A DNA stretch of 64,000 bases from the NCBI GenBank assembly GCA_024734495.1, contig JALMQS010000102.1, positions 9,393,894-9,457,893 on the forward strand. Reading direction: 5' to 3'. Of this stretch, positions 30,301 through 41,235 are shown one piece after another. Source of the DNA: Forficula auricularia (lineage: Eukaryota; Arthropoda; Insecta; Dermaptera; Forficulidae). Both the position numbers and the translations under genes were made by a program. How positions within the stretch are numbered: the stretch's first letter is position 1; every line of letters begins with the position of its first letter. The notes below the pieces were generated by a model. It was given only the letters and a program-made list of their open reading frames with translations. It did no database searches and was not told where the DNA came from.

Positions 30301-33300
30301 TCTAATTAGTGACTTTTAAGTAGAGATTTAAGTTTGAGAATATATTGCAATGGATTTTCTTATTCCGTAAGTCTATTATTATACTATATACTCTACATTA
30401 TATTTCTTACTTAAATTTTCTTAGTATTATCTAATGTATATATAAAAATATACAAGTATTCTAATTATCAATATATAAATTATTTATTTCTATAATTTTT
30501 AAGTTAACAAAATGAATCATCAATTTTTTCTATTTTTATTCATTAAAAAACATTGCTACTTATAAATTGTTTTTAATTTATTCTATATATAAAGTTAATT
30601 TCCTTAACTCTTTGAAAAAAAAATAAACTAAACATTTTTTATGATTCAAAATGAACATATTTTATAAATATTAAGTTGTTAAATAAATTTAAAAATTAAA
30701 TAATTTAAAATTTGCATTTTTTGCACACAATTAATTATAATTATTTATTGAACGCGAACAAATAATATAATACAATTTCGACGTTTCGATCGACTTATTC
30801 TGCGATCGTTCTCAAGTATGAGCACCCACTTCAGTTAACCTAAAATCGGAGTGGGTCCTCATACTTGAGAACGAGGGGTGAACCGCGACCTAAAATCGTG
30901 TACACCTACTTCCACTTTCATTTCCAATTAGAAGACAATAGATTATCCAATGAATTCCAAAATAATTCCACATAATTTCAAAGATGGTGTACACCTAATT
31001 CCAATCGCGGCTCACCCCTCGCTTGAGAACGATCGCAGAATAAGTTGATCGAAGCGACGTAGTTGATTTGTATTATTTATTCGTGTTCAATAAATAATCT
31101 AATTAATTAAGTGTGATTTCACTAAAAAATCAAATTAATCACAAAAATAAAAGCTTCAACAGCTTCATTACTAATAATTAAATAATTTGTTAATAAAACT
31201 AAAAAAGAAATATGAATACTTAAAAGACAAAACATTAATTGGAATATTTACTAACTTGAATTTTTTTTAGATTACGAAGAAGATAAAGACCGTACCAAAG
31301 ATTTTATTCGATTTGTTTTATTAAATATCAGAATGAATCCCATTGAGCCGTGCCCTCTTTTTTTAAAAATCACATAATACGTATTTTCACTGAAAATTTC
31401 CGTCACCAGTAGTAATTAATAAATTGAGTAAAAATGTTCATGACCTCTCTGATGCCCAGATTGCTTTTTTATCACAGTATTATTTTTATTAAGTTTTTAT
31501 TGAACGTTTTATTTTATATCCTGTAAAATTTCGATGTTTATCTCAATCAACATTTCGGAAAGGGGGGGATTTGACCCCCCCTCCACACACACACACTGGG
31601 TACGACCATGGCTATACGCTTCACGTCGCATCGGAGAGATTTCTTCTCTAGGGTTAAACCAACAGCTCGGGATACAAAATTGGCACTTGGGTTCGACTAC
31701 AGGGGGGATCTCTTCTAAATAAAATTAAAAATTGTATAAGATTGATTCTTTCTTTAAATTCTTCTTAATGTAAATTAATAATTAATTAATTAATATTTTA
31801 ATAAAATCAGAGCCTCTATAGTGATCCAGGAATTTTATAAAATCCGTACAAACTTTTTTCAAAAATTCCTGTTTATTTGAACATTTGTATTTATTATTCA
31901 AATCTAATAATTATTTTAAAATAAGTAAAACTCAAAAATTATTCTAATAAATACTTTCTTTTTCCCCCAAGTTCACTATTAATGATTTTTGGATTAAATT
32001 TCATTTTGTATAGTACTATAAAATAATTTATATTTACCTTAAATAGTAGTTTTTTTTTAAATTTAACGAAAATTTTTATTTTAGAATTAATTACACTTTT
32101 TCTAATTTTAATTTTTTAAACCAACATTTAATTGTAATTTTTTGTTTTATTTATGAGTCAAAACTTACCTTCTTGAAATTTTAGTAATTGGAAAAAAAAT
32201 CAGTTTCTATTTATCATTTAAGTAATCTAGATATAAATCTATTTTCAACTTATTTATTCTATATTATATTATATTATCATCTTAAAGATGAAAATTTATT
32301 ATTTCCGTTTGAAACGTTAAACTACTTTATGAAAGGTATTATAGAGTATTAATACAATTTATTCTTAAATATTAAAAAACGTAGTTTTCAGAATCGTCAT
32401 TATTTGATAGAATCACAAATGAATATTTTATTCCTAGATAAGGGAAATGAAAAATATTGACATTTTTTATATAAACAAGAAATTTTCAAGTATTTATTTA
32501 AATAGAAAATTTTAATATTAGCTCCTTTTTAAGACTTCTTGGTCAGTCTGTCTGTTATCTTTACTAAACACTTGAACTAAAAGATTTTCTTGTTGAGAGT
32601 AACATAACTTCTAAACTACACTCACCAGCAAGGAAATGGAATCACCTCCCTTGCGAGTTATTAAATGTAATTTTTATTCTCAAATATAATAATAACAATA
32701 TAATATATTTCCATTAGGTTATCATTCTACATTTATTTTATGCCTCCTCTACACTATGAGCCAACTTGGGCCAATTCAAGCCAACACCAATCACCAATGT
32801 GTAGAGGGAGGTTGGCTTGTATTGGTCATTGGTTGACGCTGGCGATGAGATTGGCGATAGTTGGCCTTCGGAGCGGTTTTTTCGATATACCAAAGAGGGC
32901 AAATGTTACTCAACGAAAGTGCCCAGTGGCTAGGTGTCGTTTCCACAAGGCAATAGATGGACCACTGTGTGAAGGCACCGGCAAATTAACTCGTTTTACT
33001 GGTGGCCAACATGGCTCACGTTAGGCCATAGTGTAGAGGGCCCATTAAATGCCGAAAAATGAAACTGGTAGAAAAAATATTTAAATTTGTAATAAATTAC
33101 AAAGAAACATACAAAGTATCATTGAATGAATGAAAAGAGTGAGTGATTCGATTTCTTTTCTCGTGAGTGTATTAACGCTAGAACTTAAAATTTGTCATGT
33201 TGTTAGAGTTTAATGATCAGAATATAATCTCATTGTCAAATTAGGAAAAAAAATATTTTAAATCCTTTTAACCAAATCATATTGTAATTTTTATTTTGAT

Positions 33301-36300
33301 GTCTCGGTCAGTGAGTCTATAAAGTTGCACTCCCGCCCTCTAAATTTGTGAACCCATTAATTTAAAAATCTGCAAAAATTAATAAAGTAACCAAAATGAT
33401 TTTTGTTACTATAAAATTATTTTATTATTAAAATAATATCACTCCAGAGAGGTTGCGGTCTCTAATCCGGTCGGATGCTCAAATGTCATTTCTTCACCAA
33501 CTAACAATGTTCCTCTATTTTTTAATTTTTTAGGTCATTTCTATATTTTCAAAATATTCCCCCAAGGAATTTATCAATAATTTTATGCAGATTTTAATTC
33601 TGAAATTTTTTTGTTTTTACATTTTTGATCTAAAATTATGGGGATAATCTATACTATTATATATTATTATTTTTTTTTTATTCTTATTTTTTAATTTCAT
33701 ATATAATCTTCCTGATATTTAGTTGATGCAGAATCACTGCCACAATTGCGGCTGGGATTTCTTAAATGCTGAAAAACTTGCCAATCATCAAGCAGAGCAT
33801 GAAGTTTGCGGCATAGATGGATGTAAATTTACAGCTCATTCAAAACTAGTGGCCTTTCATATTCAAAATGTACATCGTCGTTCAGGGGTCTATGAAAAAA
33901 TAAATCTTGATTCTGCATTATTTAGAGAAGAAAGGAAAAAGTAAGTGAAATTTGAATAGATAAATAATTATAAATATTGTTAGAGTTCGTGGCTGTGATG
34001 AAACTGTACTAGATGAAGGAGGAGGTATCAGCCAAAGATGGAATCACTGGGTTCAATAAAACACCTTTAATAAGACGTTTCGGCCTGAATTTTATTTGGC
34101 CATCTTCAGTCAATTAGGCTAAAAAAATTTTTTTACAAATGGATGTTAATTGATATATTTTTTATACAAAATAATAAGTTGACCAAGTTGGTTGTTTAGA
34201 CTTACAGTTATACACAAAATGCGGTACACATATGTGATCGAACCAAGCCTTGTCAAAAATAAAAAAAATTTTATAGCTTCATGTGAATTTATAACGTGCC
34301 TGGACCCAAAAGTTTCAGAATGAAAGTAATGAGTTTATATAAATTTATTTCTATATATTACATTATAATTAAATATTTGACCCTTATGGGAGGTCATCAT
34401 ATATCTCATCATTATTTATTTACAAACAAAAATGCAAATTAGAATCTTATTACTTTTAAATCACATGCATTTTTTCATTCAATCAAATTATACAACTCTT
34501 ATCAAAAAATCCCAAAAAGGGTTTTTATATATTAAGATCAAGAAAACAATTGTTGGCTCATATCACACAGGATAGATGTGTAAATATTGGATAGAAACAT
34601 ACAATCTCTTTTAAAATTGATAGCCTTTTCACCTGATATTTTTATATATAGCATTTCGGCTATGGTTCTTTTATAATAATTATCAATCTTGATCAATATT
34701 CGCGCATTATCGTAATCAAAAGAATGACTATGTTCAGCTGCTGGGTGGAGAGTGCAGTGTTGGTCTTTTTATTTCGAACACTTAATTTATGTTCATATAC
34801 CCTAATTTTTAGTGAACGTGAACTTTGCCCTATATAGGTGCTAGAATTTGGTGGGCAATCTAGACAGTTAATTTGATAGACAATATTATTACATAATTCT
34901 CTAGGGGTTGGATCTTTATTATTAAATAAAAATTGAATATTGTCTATATTTTTGTGGGCAATGTTCAGTTGTTCACGTTGTAAATTTTAAAATTTACTTT
35001 ATTTTTTCGGATATGCCGTGAATATAAGCAACAGAATAGTATGGTCCGACCTGGTTATTTTAATTACTATTATTATTATTTGTTAAAATGTTAACATTGT
35101 CATTTAAATTATTTTGTTTAGTTGAGAATTCTCTGATTGTCCTGATAGTTGGATATCCTTCCACTATTTGAAGCTTTTTTATATATATATCAAATGATAG
35201 TGAGCCATCGCTTTTCTTTATTATTTTCAAATCTAAAAACGAAATCCTATCGTCCCTCTCTACCTCAAAAGTAAATTTGATATTTGGATGGAATTCATTA
35301 AAACCCCTAAGGATTGTTGAAATAGAGCATTCAGGCACACAAGCGATAGAATCATCGACATATTACTAATAAAACACCAAACCCAGAGGTTCCACGCATT
35401 GATAGTAAAACTTTCTTATTACAATTTCAGCAGAAATTGGACTTAAGGAACCTCCCATAGGGAGTCCTCTTAACTGTAAATAAATTTTGCTACGGAAACT
35501 GAAATAGTTCCTAAATAGGCAAATATTCAAAGCTTCTTTGAATTTAGCCAAAGGCATCAACGTAAATTCACAAATTTCACACAATACTCATCAACGCAGA
35601 GCATAAAAAAGTCTAAAGGGAAGGATGTAAACAAACTCTCAACATCAAAAGAAATCAGGACTCCCCTTCCCGGGGTACGATAATATTTTTAGTCTATTTT
35701 TCGTTGTAATGGAATTTAACACTTTATAATTATCGTTTGCCGTGAGGCATTGCAAAATACTGGCTATATACTTTGATAACTCAGAATTAGCATAATTTAC
35801 CGTGGAGACTATCGGTCTATATGGATGGTCAGGGTAGGTGCCCTTATGTATCTTGATGACAGAGTATATTTTAGCTAAGGTGGTATTTTTTGGATTCAAT
35901 TTATTGTAGGTCTTTCTATCAATTAAATCATCATTTAGGCAACCTGTCAAAAATTCTTTAATTTCACCTTCTAATCGGCTTATTGGTATATGTTTAATTT
36001 CCTCATATGTAACTTTATCCGATAAGAGAGATATCATATTGTTATTATATGATTCAGGGGTAGTAATAACCGAGACTTTTGATTTATCCAATTGGGTAAA
36101 CGTAATTTGAGGGTTGGATTTTTTATATCCGATAGTCTTAGCTATATCCTGAAAGTATAGACCTGTTACCATTTTTACATGCATCATTTATATTATTGTT
36201 ATTATTTTTATTTCTAAAGTTGGTGAAAATGTTCGCTACCTTAGATCTTAGTAGTGTTTTTTGACAATCATCAAATTCTCCAAATCGGACTACATACTCG

Positions 36301-39300
36301 CAATCTGTTAGGCTTTTTATAATATTACCATTCAGTTTACTTTTATTGATGGGTCCTGGTGAGAATTTGGGTTCAAAATTCAATGTATTCAACACATATT
36401 CAGGTATATTTTCATTAGTCAGATTGACAACTCTATTTGTAACCGGTTGACTTTTATTAATAAGTTTATCAAGTTTTTTTGTAATATTAGAATGAAATTT
36501 AATATATAGGTTATTGTTTTTTCTATTTATCCAACTTTTGTATAATAAAAATTCATTTGAATCAATTATGGTTTCTATCGTGTGTGATATTCTTGCTATA
36601 TTAGATTCTAAGTGATGTAAGTGTGAATATGTATGCTCAATTTCTAAATTAAGCAATGTCGACTTGAATCGGTTCAGACAATGATATGCCTTGTTAGATT
36701 TAGTTTTCAGTGTAAGATTAAATACACTGAAATTAACGTCTTATTAAAGGTGTTTTATTGAACCCAGTGATTCCATCTTTGGCTGATACCTCCTCCTTCA
36801 TCTAGTAAATAATTAAATTACATTTATAACACCTCTTAATAAAGAAAAGATAAAAAATGAAATGAAATAAATATATTTACACATAGACATTTAGGAATCT
36901 GTTTGATATTAAGTACTTTTAGCTCACTTTGTTGGAGCTTCACTCCCTGGTTCGACTTATGGCTGATCCTTGGGTCTATAATTTTTTTTCTTAATTCTTA
37001 ATTTAAGGTAATTAATTAAATAATAGTAATAATTATAATTAATCAATTAACGACTAAAATTTCAAGTGTTGGGGATATAAGGAAATTTCGTTAAATAATT
37101 ATTATTTCCAATTTTTTTGCAACGAAATTTTCTCTGGAGAGAGACGGACTGGTAGAAATTTTAATTGAATGTAATGGAAGGCAGCCTAGGGGTAGTGAGG
37201 AAAGAAAAAATTAACACATATAAAATAAGGTGTAATTTATATGTGTTAATTTTTTCTTTCCTCACTACCCCTGGGCTGCCTTCCATTACATTCAATTATT
37301 ATTTCCAATCTTTCAATATTTTTAGGTTTCCCTTCAAAAGTAAAACGGGTTCTAAGTATTAGTCGTTCAGTCATGTAAAATAAATAAGATACAAATTTGA
37401 AATTTTCACCTTATTTGTATCATTTTCCCCTTATTTGTATCATTTTCCCCGTAATCAAAAATCGTTTTAAATTTTTATAAAATAATTTTTTGGTGGAGGG
37501 TCAAATTGTATATTAAAATTAAATATAATTTTTTTTCTGACCTTCTATATTTGAATTTGGTTTTTTGAACTCGGTCATTTTGATCCACTATTAAAAAACG
37601 AGCTTTTCGTGCGTGCCTTCGGCACGCCCTCGAAACTCAGCCCTCCGGGCTGGTGCCCTGGCGGGCGGCGTCTCGGTCCAAAAATTTTATTCCTCTTAAA
37701 AAACCACACTCCAAATGTATACCTGTAAACTCCCGAAAATACATAGTCTCTTAAAAGTTTCGCCTCATTTTCGTCCTGACCCAGCTACAGAAATGAGGCT
37801 CTAGATATGAATCTGGAAGTATTTTATTTTCTATAATCTACAGCATTGTGATATTTTTTGTGTGGAAATAGATTTATTTAAATAAGTGTGATCGTGTGAG
37901 GAGGAGAATTATATTATATCATTTTTTTAAAATTTGGGATCGATAATCGATATAAGGCTCCAAATATTTAAAAGAGATCAGGTGTTGTTTGTATGACAGG
38001 CTGCTCCAGTATTGCAATGAGAAACTCATATGGGCATGCGTGTCTTAAGTCATTTAATTTTGTAAAAATCAAAAAATAAGAATAACAAAATTTAGATTTT
38101 TAAAAAATTATAAAAAAGTGGCAAATTATTAAAAAATAAACAAATAAAATATAAATCAAATAAGATGTGATTGATTTCTTTTTCTGTGTGCAAAGAAAAG
38201 AGAATTGAATATTTAATTTTTGAGTGGTGAAGGGGGGGGTAATAATTATCAATATATTTAATGTTTCTTAATTTAAAATCAATTGGAGTCTTTCATTTCG
38301 GAATTTGAGTCCAAACTACTATTATATTTCAAATTTTCCGCAAATATACCGATAGCGCTCTCTCTCGGCAGCATTACGTCAGCGTTGCGGCTAATTAATC
38401 TAGACAAATATATATAGTATAATTAATAGGTATCTCTTAAAATATCAATTTTTCGATATTTCTTATATATATTCAGTATTATAAAGAGAAACAAAGAGGT
38501 TGTCCTCTGCTTGCTCCAAATAAACATACACATATATATATACATATATATATCAAATATATTTATATTTTTAATATGTATATTTGATATATATGTGTGT
38601 ATGTTTATTTGCATCGAGCAGAGGACAACCTCTTTTGTTTCTTTTTATGATTCAACAACTCTGCTATTCTCGGCAAAATAAAAACTTTTCAATTAATAAT
38701 TAGTATTCCAAAAGGCCTTGATTTCGATCAATTTTTATTTTTTTATCAAAATAGTTTTAGTCGTTTTTTTTTTGATATTTCGAAAAATCGAAGCAAAGAA
38801 AAACACATACTCTCTATAATAAAGTAAAATTAAATTGAATTGTTAATAAGATTAAATATTTTTCAGGAATTTTCCCACCATAGAAAGAAATGAAGCAGCC
38901 AAAAGGAAAAAAGAGGCATCTGAAAAAGAAAAAGAGGCCAAAAAAAAAGAACGTTTCGATCACGGAGAAAGCGTCGATTGTAATAAAAAACGTTTCGAAG
39001 ACAAAAAAAATGTAAAAACGGGACCATTTAATCGACGCATGAGAAACCAAAAAGGTGCAGGAAAAAATAGACGTATTATCCGAAGACTCAATAACGCAGA
39101 GAAAGATACAGAAGAAGAGCCTTTAAAAGAACCTGAAATCATATATAATGATAAATGTCCAGGCTTTCGGGGGACAGGTATGTTCAAAATTAGAAATTTT
39201 CTTAAAATATTAGAATAAAATAAACTACTGTTACTGGCACACTATTCGAATTTTTGGCTAATTCTAACTTTACCTTAATCATCTTTATCAAGAGGTTGTG

Positions 39301-40534
39301 GCGACTTTGTCTCAATCTTTATGCCAAGATCAAATCATTTACGCTTTTGGAATACTAAGGGCCAGTTGTATGTCGGTTGGTAAACTCTTTTTAAACGTTG
39401 GCAAAGGGTAAAACCTTAAAATTCACCTTGTGCCTGGTGGGATAGCCAATCAGATGACAGGCCCTGTAAAGAGTTTACCAACCGACATACAACTGGGCCT
39501 AATAGTATCTAAACTTCCAATAGTCTATTTCTAGAGATGCTACCTCTCATAAGATAGGTGTTTTACTCAAATTAAACATTTTATATCTCGAAATTAACTT
39601 TGCTAAAATTTTGACTAATTCTACCATGATCATTTACCTAAAAAGGCCTCAGGTTGCTACTACTGTTTGTTGCGCAGAAGGCCCGGGTTCAATCTCGGCT
39701 CCCTGGAAATAATTTGACTCTAAAATTATTCACACATGCTCACAAATACATAAACACAAACACATTCATAACAAGAAATTCAAATAGCATCTGACTAAAT
39801 GGGCATTCTTACCCAAGATCAAATATAAAAAAATTTTTAAGAAACTAATAAATTAAATTCTAAATATACATAGGCCAATCTAAAAATATAATAAACTTTA
39901 TTTTTTTTCAGCCTATCACCAAAATCAAGAAACTGTTGAATCAAGTGAGGATATTTGTAATTCAAATAACTTTTCTGATGATGAATATTTATTCGAAGAA
40001 AGTCATCAAAAAGTAGAAATTGATGAACCAAAACCAGTTTCTTCCTCATTAAATGCTTTAGGCTCATTAATTGCTGATTATGGATCCGACTCTGACGATC
40101 CGCCAGATGAAGTACCAGTGATTGTTGAAAAAAGTGACGTAGGAAATTTAGTTCAACAACATTCTAAGCAAGAAGATACAACTTCAAAATTTGAAGTAAT
40201 GATAAATAAAGATTTGGATGGCGGACCGGAAGAACTTCCTGGGACTGAATCTCTGGAAACACAAAATAATTCACCTAACATACCTAATAATGAAGAAATT
40301 TCTCAATCTGATGTGGCTAATAATATTACAGAAAATGATTCTAGAAAACGTAAAAGAAAAACAAACAAAGAATTATCTCTAAATGATAGTAAAGAAAAAA
40401 GAAGAAAAATGCCAGTCCCTCAACCCAAAAGAAAGCCAACTCTTTACCAAAAATTTTTAGCTAATGAAATCCGGCATGAAAGAAATACAATTTTACAATG
40501 TGTAAGACATTTAGTTAAAAAAAAAATTATCTAG
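27390..40534 (+). CDS. NUFIP1-like protein (box C/D snoRNP assembly factor)
   Basis: In the NUFIP1/Rsa1 family, an RNA-binding nuclear protein bridges snoRNP proteins to the R2TP chaperone and binds ZNHIT3. Exons: 27390-27799 (ATG at 27392), 33723-33940, 38867-39177 and 39912-40534; all junctions are GT-AG with matching phases (0, 2, 1), giving about 519 residues. Domain order: a Pro-rich region (residues 1-136) with three RTLGPPP/RTPGP repeats; two zinc-binding motifs (CHNCGWDFLNAEKLANHQAEH, written in part, and CGIDGCKF ... HIQNVH, about residues 141-185); the family motif EERKKNFPT; a Lys/Arg-rich region (likely nuclear signal); an acidic middle with LGSLIADYGSDS; and the C-terminal ANEIRHERNTILQCVRHLV, the ZNHIT3-binding-type motif. 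Introns are large and full of repeats. A 60-codon segment at 29396-29575 could be an extra in-frame exon. Upstream 5' UTR exons are not identified. Confidence 0.93.
27698..27763 (+). repeat. In-frame 21-bp tandem repeat in the Pro-rich exon
   Basis: CCACGAACTCTAGGACCACC is repeated three times (the last with one change), encoding RTLGPPP-type units in the NUFIP1-like protein. Such repeats vary easily in length between individuals. Confidence 0.85.
27871..28036. mobile_element. MITE family D, copy 1, with exact 8-bp target duplication
   Basis: Ends CGAGGGGTGAACCACGA and (right end, inverted) CGAGGGGTGAACCGTGA are bounded by CTTGGCCC at 27863-27870 and 28037-28044. It is 166 bp, in the first NUFIP1-like intron. 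The duplication length suggests the hAT superfamily. Confidence 0.92.
28045..29395. other. NUFIP1-like intron, very AT-rich
   Basis: Nothing recognised on either strand. Confidence 0.6.
29396..29575 (+). CDS. Candidate 60-codon exon inside the NUFIP1-like gene
   Basis: An acceptor (CATATTCAG) and a strong donor (CAG|GTAAGA) bound exactly 180 bases of open frame, phase 0 at both ends. It could therefore be spliced between 27799 and 33723 without shifting frame. The peptide starts DKPWITESLKSELNKKQKLY and ends EYIGNHPEQ, rich in Lys. It resembles the PW-linker between endonuclease and RT in LINE proteins (compare PWVTDEI in the LINE at 2392-3813), so it may be an exonised LINE fragment. It could also be a genuine lineage-specific NUFIP1 segment. 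Upstream of the acceptor the frame is closed (TAG at 29372). Transcript data are needed to decide. Confidence 0.5.
29653..29694 (+). CDS. Candidate short terminal exon following 29396-29575
   Basis: A 77-bp intron-like gap (29576-29652, GTAAGA ... TTGCAG) joins the segment above to DVDKIMAAVNKAY and a stop at 29692-29694, phase 0. If used it would end a short isoform lacking the zinc finger. The peptide is too short for a family call. Confidence 0.4.
   Translation, partial: DVDKIMAAVNKAY
29695..30723. other. NUFIP1-like intron, AT-rich
   Basis: Nothing firm is seen. At 30352 an ATG with five codons is followed by GTAAGT, which may be chance. Confidence 0.5.
30724..31120. repeat. Foldback element with arms of about 95 bp, hosting a MITE
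   Basis: The left arm (CGATCGACTTATTCTGCGATC near 30789) is repeated inverted near 31031-31060, and similarity extends outward to ATTATTTATTGAAC. The centre holds a second small palindrome (CAAGTATGAG ... CTCATACTTG) and, beside it, the family D MITE at 30872-31021. Confidence 0.8.
30872..31021. mobile_element. MITE family D, copy 2, with exact 8-bp target duplication
   Basis: Same termini as 27871-28036 but in opposite orientation: CGAGGGGTGAACCGCGA and its near-inverse, bounded by CTTGAGAA at 30864-30871 and 31022-31029. It inserted into the foldback element at 30724-31120. Confidence 0.92.
31271..31378 (+). other. Exon-like fragment of unknown origin
   Basis: After an acceptor-like TTTTTTTTAG, one frame reads YEEDKDRTKDFIRFVLLN and stops at 31376-31378. 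It loosely recalls the N-terminus of MCM7, but the match is short and the candidate first exon at 30352 joins in the wrong phase. It is recorded because it looks coding-like within a very AT-rich intron. Confidence 0.2.
31379..32740. other. NUFIP1-like intron, AT-rich
   Basis: A GC-richer patch at about 31558-31710 with (CA)n and G/C runs is probably old repeat. Nothing else is recognised. Confidence 0.5.
32741..33044. mobile_element. PIF/Harbinger-like MITE with TTA target duplication
   Basis: TGCCTCCTCTACACTATG at the left matches the inverse of the right end (TGGGCCCTCTACACTATG). TTA flanks both ends (32738-32740, 33045-33047). The 304-bp interior is much more GC-rich than the intron around it and gives a spurious open frame of 94 codons. 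Confidence 0.75.
33045..33722. other. NUFIP1-like intron, AT-rich
   Basis: Nothing recognised; it ends with the acceptor TGATATTTAG before the zinc-finger exon at 33723. Confidence 0.6.
34007..36807 (-). mobile_element. Penelope-like retroelement with about 65-bp inverted ends
   Basis: The ends (TACTAGATGAAGGAGGAGGT ... CACCTTTAATAAGACGTT) are exact inverted repeats at 34007-34074 and 36739-36807. The minus strand between them encodes a Penelope-type RT and a GIY-YIG endonuclease. It lies in the NUFIP1-like intron between 33940 and 38867. A shorter relative of its left part is at 47153-47345. Confidence 0.9.
34560..36656 (-). pseudogene. Penelope-like RT and GIY-YIG endonuclease (broken)
   Basis: Order on the minus strand: an N-terminal region (36656-36138); the RT fingers with AKIYSVIKIHKGTYPDHPYR and PIVSTVNYANSELSKYIA (36187-35645); the GLPMGGSLSPISAEI block (about 35450); the catalytic YVDDSIACVPEC (about 35350); FEVERDDRISFLDLKI; and a C-terminal endonuclease with CPPNSSTYIGQSSRSLKIR and EHKLSVRNK (about 34850-34770), continuing to KISGEKAINF near 34620. 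At least four frameshifts or stops separate these pieces, so no full protein can be made. Confidence 0.88.
36808..37162. other. NUFIP1-like intron, AT-rich
   Basis: Nothing recognised. Confidence 0.5.
37163..37297. repeat. Long near-perfect hairpin (arms of about 60 bp)
   Basis: AATTGAATGTAATGGAAGGC at the left is the exact inverse of the right end. Pairing runs inward through GGGGTAGTGAGGAAAGAAAA to a loop of about 12 bases, with only one or two mismatches. It is intronic and has no visible relative in this window. Confidence 0.85.
37298..38486. other. NUFIP1-like intron with a GC-rich patch
   Basis: A GC-rich stretch at about 37601-37670 has local palindromes (CGTGCCTTCGGCACG and GCCCTCCGGGC) reminiscent of Helitron-type ends, but no termini could be defined. 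Confidence 0.4.
38487..38692 (+). repeat. Hairpin family B, variant stem, with constant tail
   Basis: The left arm GAAACAAAGAGGTTGTCCTC (38488) is the near-inverse of 38621-38641, with arms running inward to ATATA repeats. It is followed by the constant tail ACTCTGCTATTCTCGGCAAA and CTTTTCAATT. The stem differs from the GGAGACAATAAAAG stem of the other copies, but the tail is the same. Confidence 0.75.
39359..39499. mobile_element. PIF/Harbinger-like MITE with TAA target duplication
   Basis: Perfect terminal repeats of about 32 bp (starting GGGCCAGTTGTATGTCGG) with TAA at 39356-39358 and 39500-39502. It is 141 bp, in the last NUFIP1-like intron. Confidence 0.92.
39645..39785 (+). mobile_element. 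Degenerate tRNA-derived SINE
   Basis: GGTTGCTACTACTG (A-box-like) and GGGTTCAATCTC (B-box-like) are followed by CACACATGCTCACAAATACA, which resembles the tail of the SINE at 51.9-52.0 kb. It lies in the last NUFIP1-like intron. Confidence 0.5.
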
Positions 40535-40577
40535 ACGCTTCTAAGTATAAATAATTTGTGAACCTACTCATTCAAAA

Positions 40578-40760
40578 AGAGTCTTCTGCTGGAAAAATAA
40601 ATTTTTAATTTTAATTCCTGTGATTCAATTGTAATATACTGACGAAGTTATAAATCAATTAAAAATTTATTTTTCCATCAGAAGACACACTATAATTGTC
40701 TCCTGCAATTTTTAAAAATTCTGCTACTCTCGGCAAAAAAAAACTTTCAATTCATTCAAA
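40578..40760 (+). repeat. Hairpin family B, copy 3, just after the NUFIP1-like stop
   Basis: AGTCTTCTGCTGGAAAAATA and its inverse (TTTTTCCATCAGAAGAC) flank a short centre, followed by ATAATTGTCTCC and the tail ATTCTGCTACTCTCGGC plus CTTTCAATT. The left arm carries AATAAA (40596-40601), the first such signal after the NUFIP1-like stop codon at 40534. Confidence 0.8.
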
Positions 40761-41235
40761 AACGATACAGCATAATATATCATACTTCTTTCTCCTTTAC
40801 GAGTATGTCATAAAGAAGAAAAAATAAGTCATTGTCGATTCATTTATTTTTATAATCTATTTATTATATCTATATTCCGCTATGATCCCATGTTGGGTGA
40901 TCCTTGAGTCTATTATAAAAATATTTGTTCTTTAATTTAATTCACTTTATAATAAATTTAACTTTTGTTAACTATTGTTATTAATTTATTTATTTTATTT
41001 AATTATACAATTTTAAACAATATCTCTCCTTTCCCTTAATCTTAAAATCTTACCTGTTATCTATTCATAAGGAGAAAATCTATAAGGTTGTCATATTTTG
41101 TTCAGAGAGATATTTGTGAAACCTACCTTGTAATTTATGTTTTTTAAATTTAAATTTTATTAGGTTGTCATAAGCTTGATGCAAACAAACATATACATAT
41201 AATCGAGACTCAACATCTATTGAATCAATTCTTTC
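40761..41235. other. Intergenic AT-rich sequence
   Basis: Nothing recognised. Confidence 0.5.

Noticed and set aside
32740..33024. 94-codon frame with Cys residues
   Set aside because: It falls inside a MITE with TTA target duplication and has no homologue I recognise.
34007..34080. Hammerhead ribozyme in the Penelope-like ends
   Set aside because: I looked for the CTGATGA and GAAA core; only a partial CTGATA was visible, so no call is made.
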